DNA from: Flavobacteriales bacterium UBA5869
Lineage (GTDB): Bacteria > Bacteroidota > Bacteroidia > Flavobacteriales_D > Crocinitomicaceae
Length of the DNA stretch: 7,287 bases
Reading direction: 5' to 3'
NCBI GenBank assembly: GCA_002432565.1
Contig: DJFP01000267.1
Span: 8,492 to 15,778, forward strand
The translations under genes and the position numbers were made by a program. The notes beneath the pieces were generated by a model. The model searched no databases. It was not told where the DNA came from and was given only the letters and a program-made list of their open reading frames with translations. Position 1 is the stretch's first letter; the number at the start of each line of letters is the position of its first letter. Positions 6,347-7,287 of the stretch are shown one piece after another.

Positions 6347-7136
6347 ATTCATACCTATAGCTGACCGCCATATACGGATTTTCCGGACGATCATTGAAGT
6401 CATTGTATTGTACTATTTTAGCTACATTGCCCCATTTATCATAGATATATACTTTCAGCCATAAAAAACTTTTATCCCCTGTGTTGCGTGCTATTTCTTC
6501 ACGGATCAGCCCTCTCTTATTGTATTTAAAAGCATACGTGCCGCGCAGTTCACCCGAACAGGTATTTTTAATCTTATGCCCTTGTTTGTCGTATTTGTAG
6601 ACAACTGTTGACCGAACGGTTGAATCCGGATTGAAACGCGTCCATTTTTCAAGCCTGCCGGACCCATTTCGTTCGTATGTATCCCAAAATCGGATTTTTT
6701 TGTCTGCACCTCTACAGATATCCAGGTAGTTAAACCCTTTTTTAGTGTAACAAGGTTGGATGGTAAAATCTATTTTATTGTCGGGTTTGCAGACTACAAT
6801 CATCTGGATGCTGTCGTTATTGTTATAGATAAACTCTGAAATGGAATGGCATTTGTTCCCCAGGAAATAGGTGTCCTTTATCTTCCTTCCTTTTGTGTCA
6901 TAAACATATTCGTTTTTGTAATCAACCGCACCCGATTCTTTATAGGTTACCTCCGAAAGAAGTAATCCTTTTTCATCATACACACGCCGTTCCAACAGGT
7001 GCCGCTTGCTTTCCTTACCGGAATCAAAACTGGATTTGAAAACAAGGATTTGTTTAAGCGTTCCTGCTTCCCGGATATCTGTGGAATTACAAGCAGCCAG
7101 TAAAGCAATTAACAGAATGCAAAAAATAGATTTCAT
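6339..7136 (-). CDS. Lipoprotein with degenerate YD-type repeats, 265 aa
   Basis: The start at MKSIFCILLIALLAAC gives a clear lipoprotein signal with lipobox LLAAC and the lipidated cysteine at residue 16. The longer open frame (TTG at 7196) would place 20 polar residues before the signal and overlap the upstream gene. The mature part carries spaced Y-D-x-x-G motifs: RVYDEKGLL (51-59), YVYDTKGRK (77-85), YKYDKQGHK (180-188), FKYNKRGLI (203-211) and YIYDKWGNV (230-238). Each begins a short beta hairpin, as in YD/RHS-like and other beta-hairpin repeat proteins. No toxin or RHS core domain is visible, so this is not an RHS toxin. It probably sits on an envelope membrane; its function is unknown. 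The gene starts 10 bases after the stop of the preceding membrane-protein gene, a sign of one operon. Confidence 0.87.
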   Translation of the reverse strand: MKSIFCILLIALLAACNSTDIREAGTLKQILVFKSSFDSGKESKRHLLERRVYDEKGLLLSEVTYKESGAVDYKNEYVYDTKGRKIKDTYFLGNKCHSISEFIYNNNDSIQMIVVCKPDNKIDFTIQPCYTKKGFNYLDICRGADKKIRFWDTYERNGSGRLEKWTRFNPDSTVRSTVVYKYDKQGHKIKNTCSGELRGTYAFKYNKRGLIREEIARNTGDKSFLWLKVYIYDKWGNVAKIVQYNDFNDRPENPYMAVSYRYEYW

Positions 7137-7146
7137 GAAGCCAATA

Positions 7147-7287
7147 TCAGTAATTAATCCGTTTTTTGATCCAAATGGTTTCCTTTTTAATGGCAAGGGG
7201 AAGTTGTTTCCTCCTTTTATAAAACAGTGTTCCGGTTATTGCCAGTGTAATGGTGGCGATCCTGAAAATATTTGCGTAAAATCCGCC
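7147..7287 (-). CDS. C-terminal end of an unidentified membrane protein (partial)
   Basis: The window's right edge cuts this gene, leaving its last 46 codons and a TGA at 7147-7149. Of the three minus-strand frames here, the other two hit stop codons within about 70 bases. This frame encodes a hydrophobic segment (FRIATITLAITGTLFY, residues 8-23 of the fragment) followed by a basic tail (KRRKQLPLAIKKETIWIKKR). That pattern of a last transmembrane helix with a positively charged cytoplasmic end follows the positive-inside rule. Too little remains to name a family. The stop lies 10 bases before the start of the YD-repeat lipoprotein, so the two genes are probably co-transcribed. Confidence 0.6.
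   Translation of the reverse strand, partial: GGFYANIFRIATITLAITGTLFYKRRKQLPLAIKKETIWIKKRINY

Noticed and set aside
7137..7196. TTG start for the YD-repeat lipoprotein, with an AGGAGG upstream
   Set aside because: It would put 20 polar residues before the lipoprotein signal and overlap the end of the preceding gene. The AGGAGG lies inside codons of that gene and 13 bases from the TTG, so it is likely coincidental.
1..7287. CRISPR array, tRNA or rRNA gene, insertion sequence, phage or defence system
   Set aside because: I found no spaced direct repeats, cloverleaf, rRNA-like block, transposase, integrase, nuclease or terminal inverted repeats on either strand.

Overview
The window looks like ordinary chromosome from a Bacteroidota bacterium, most likely order Flavobacteriales. 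The reasons are the moderately AT-rich sequence, the near absence of well-placed Shine-Dalgarno sites, promoter-like elements of the TTTG-N19-TAnnTTTG type, short lipoprotein signals, TPR proteins, and a bacterial ComA-like phosphosulfolactate synthase beside a TPR gene. Genus cannot be fixed from this sequence; Fluviicola or another member of the Crocinitomicaceae is only a guess.

All nine protein-coding regions lie on the minus strand, so transcription runs from the right end to the left. In that order they are: the C-terminal end of an unidentified membrane protein (7147-7287, cut by the window); a lipoprotein with degenerate YD-type repeats (6339-7136); an unidentified exported protein with a signal peptide and a C-terminal membrane anchor (5299-6279); a GNAT acetyltransferase (4585-5133) closed by a strong hairpin terminator (4530-4574); an LLM-class flavin oxidoreductase of the YhbW type (3359-4363); an unidentified lipoprotein (2599-3315); a 215-residue TPR protein (1870-2517); a 466-residue TPR protein (200-1600); and the first 51 codons of a phosphosulfolactate synthase-like protein (1-155, cut by the window).

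These fall into about four transcription groups. The right group (7287 to about 5299) encodes envelope proteins of unknown role. The GNAT gene stands alone between a 165-base gap and its terminator. The LLM gene, the lipoprotein and the short TPR gene are closely spaced and may be co-transcribed. The long TPR gene and the ComA-like gene are 44 bases apart with no terminator between them and probably form an operon. The 269-base gap 1601-1869 holds a weak hairpin, a degenerate 7-base tandem repeat and a candidate promoter. No tRNA, rRNA, CRISPR, insertion sequence or phage gene was seen.

Four starts were moved inward from the longest open frame (to 2517, 3315, 6279 and 7136). Three of these restore a signal peptide or lipobox at the N-terminus, and the fourth removes a non-TPR extension. 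I did not find a convincing new biological system. The items most worth a second look are the GNAT terminator with its long GC-rich loop, the nested inverted repeats at 5228-5297, a possible leaderless promoter on the LLM gene, and the envelope proteins of unknown function.
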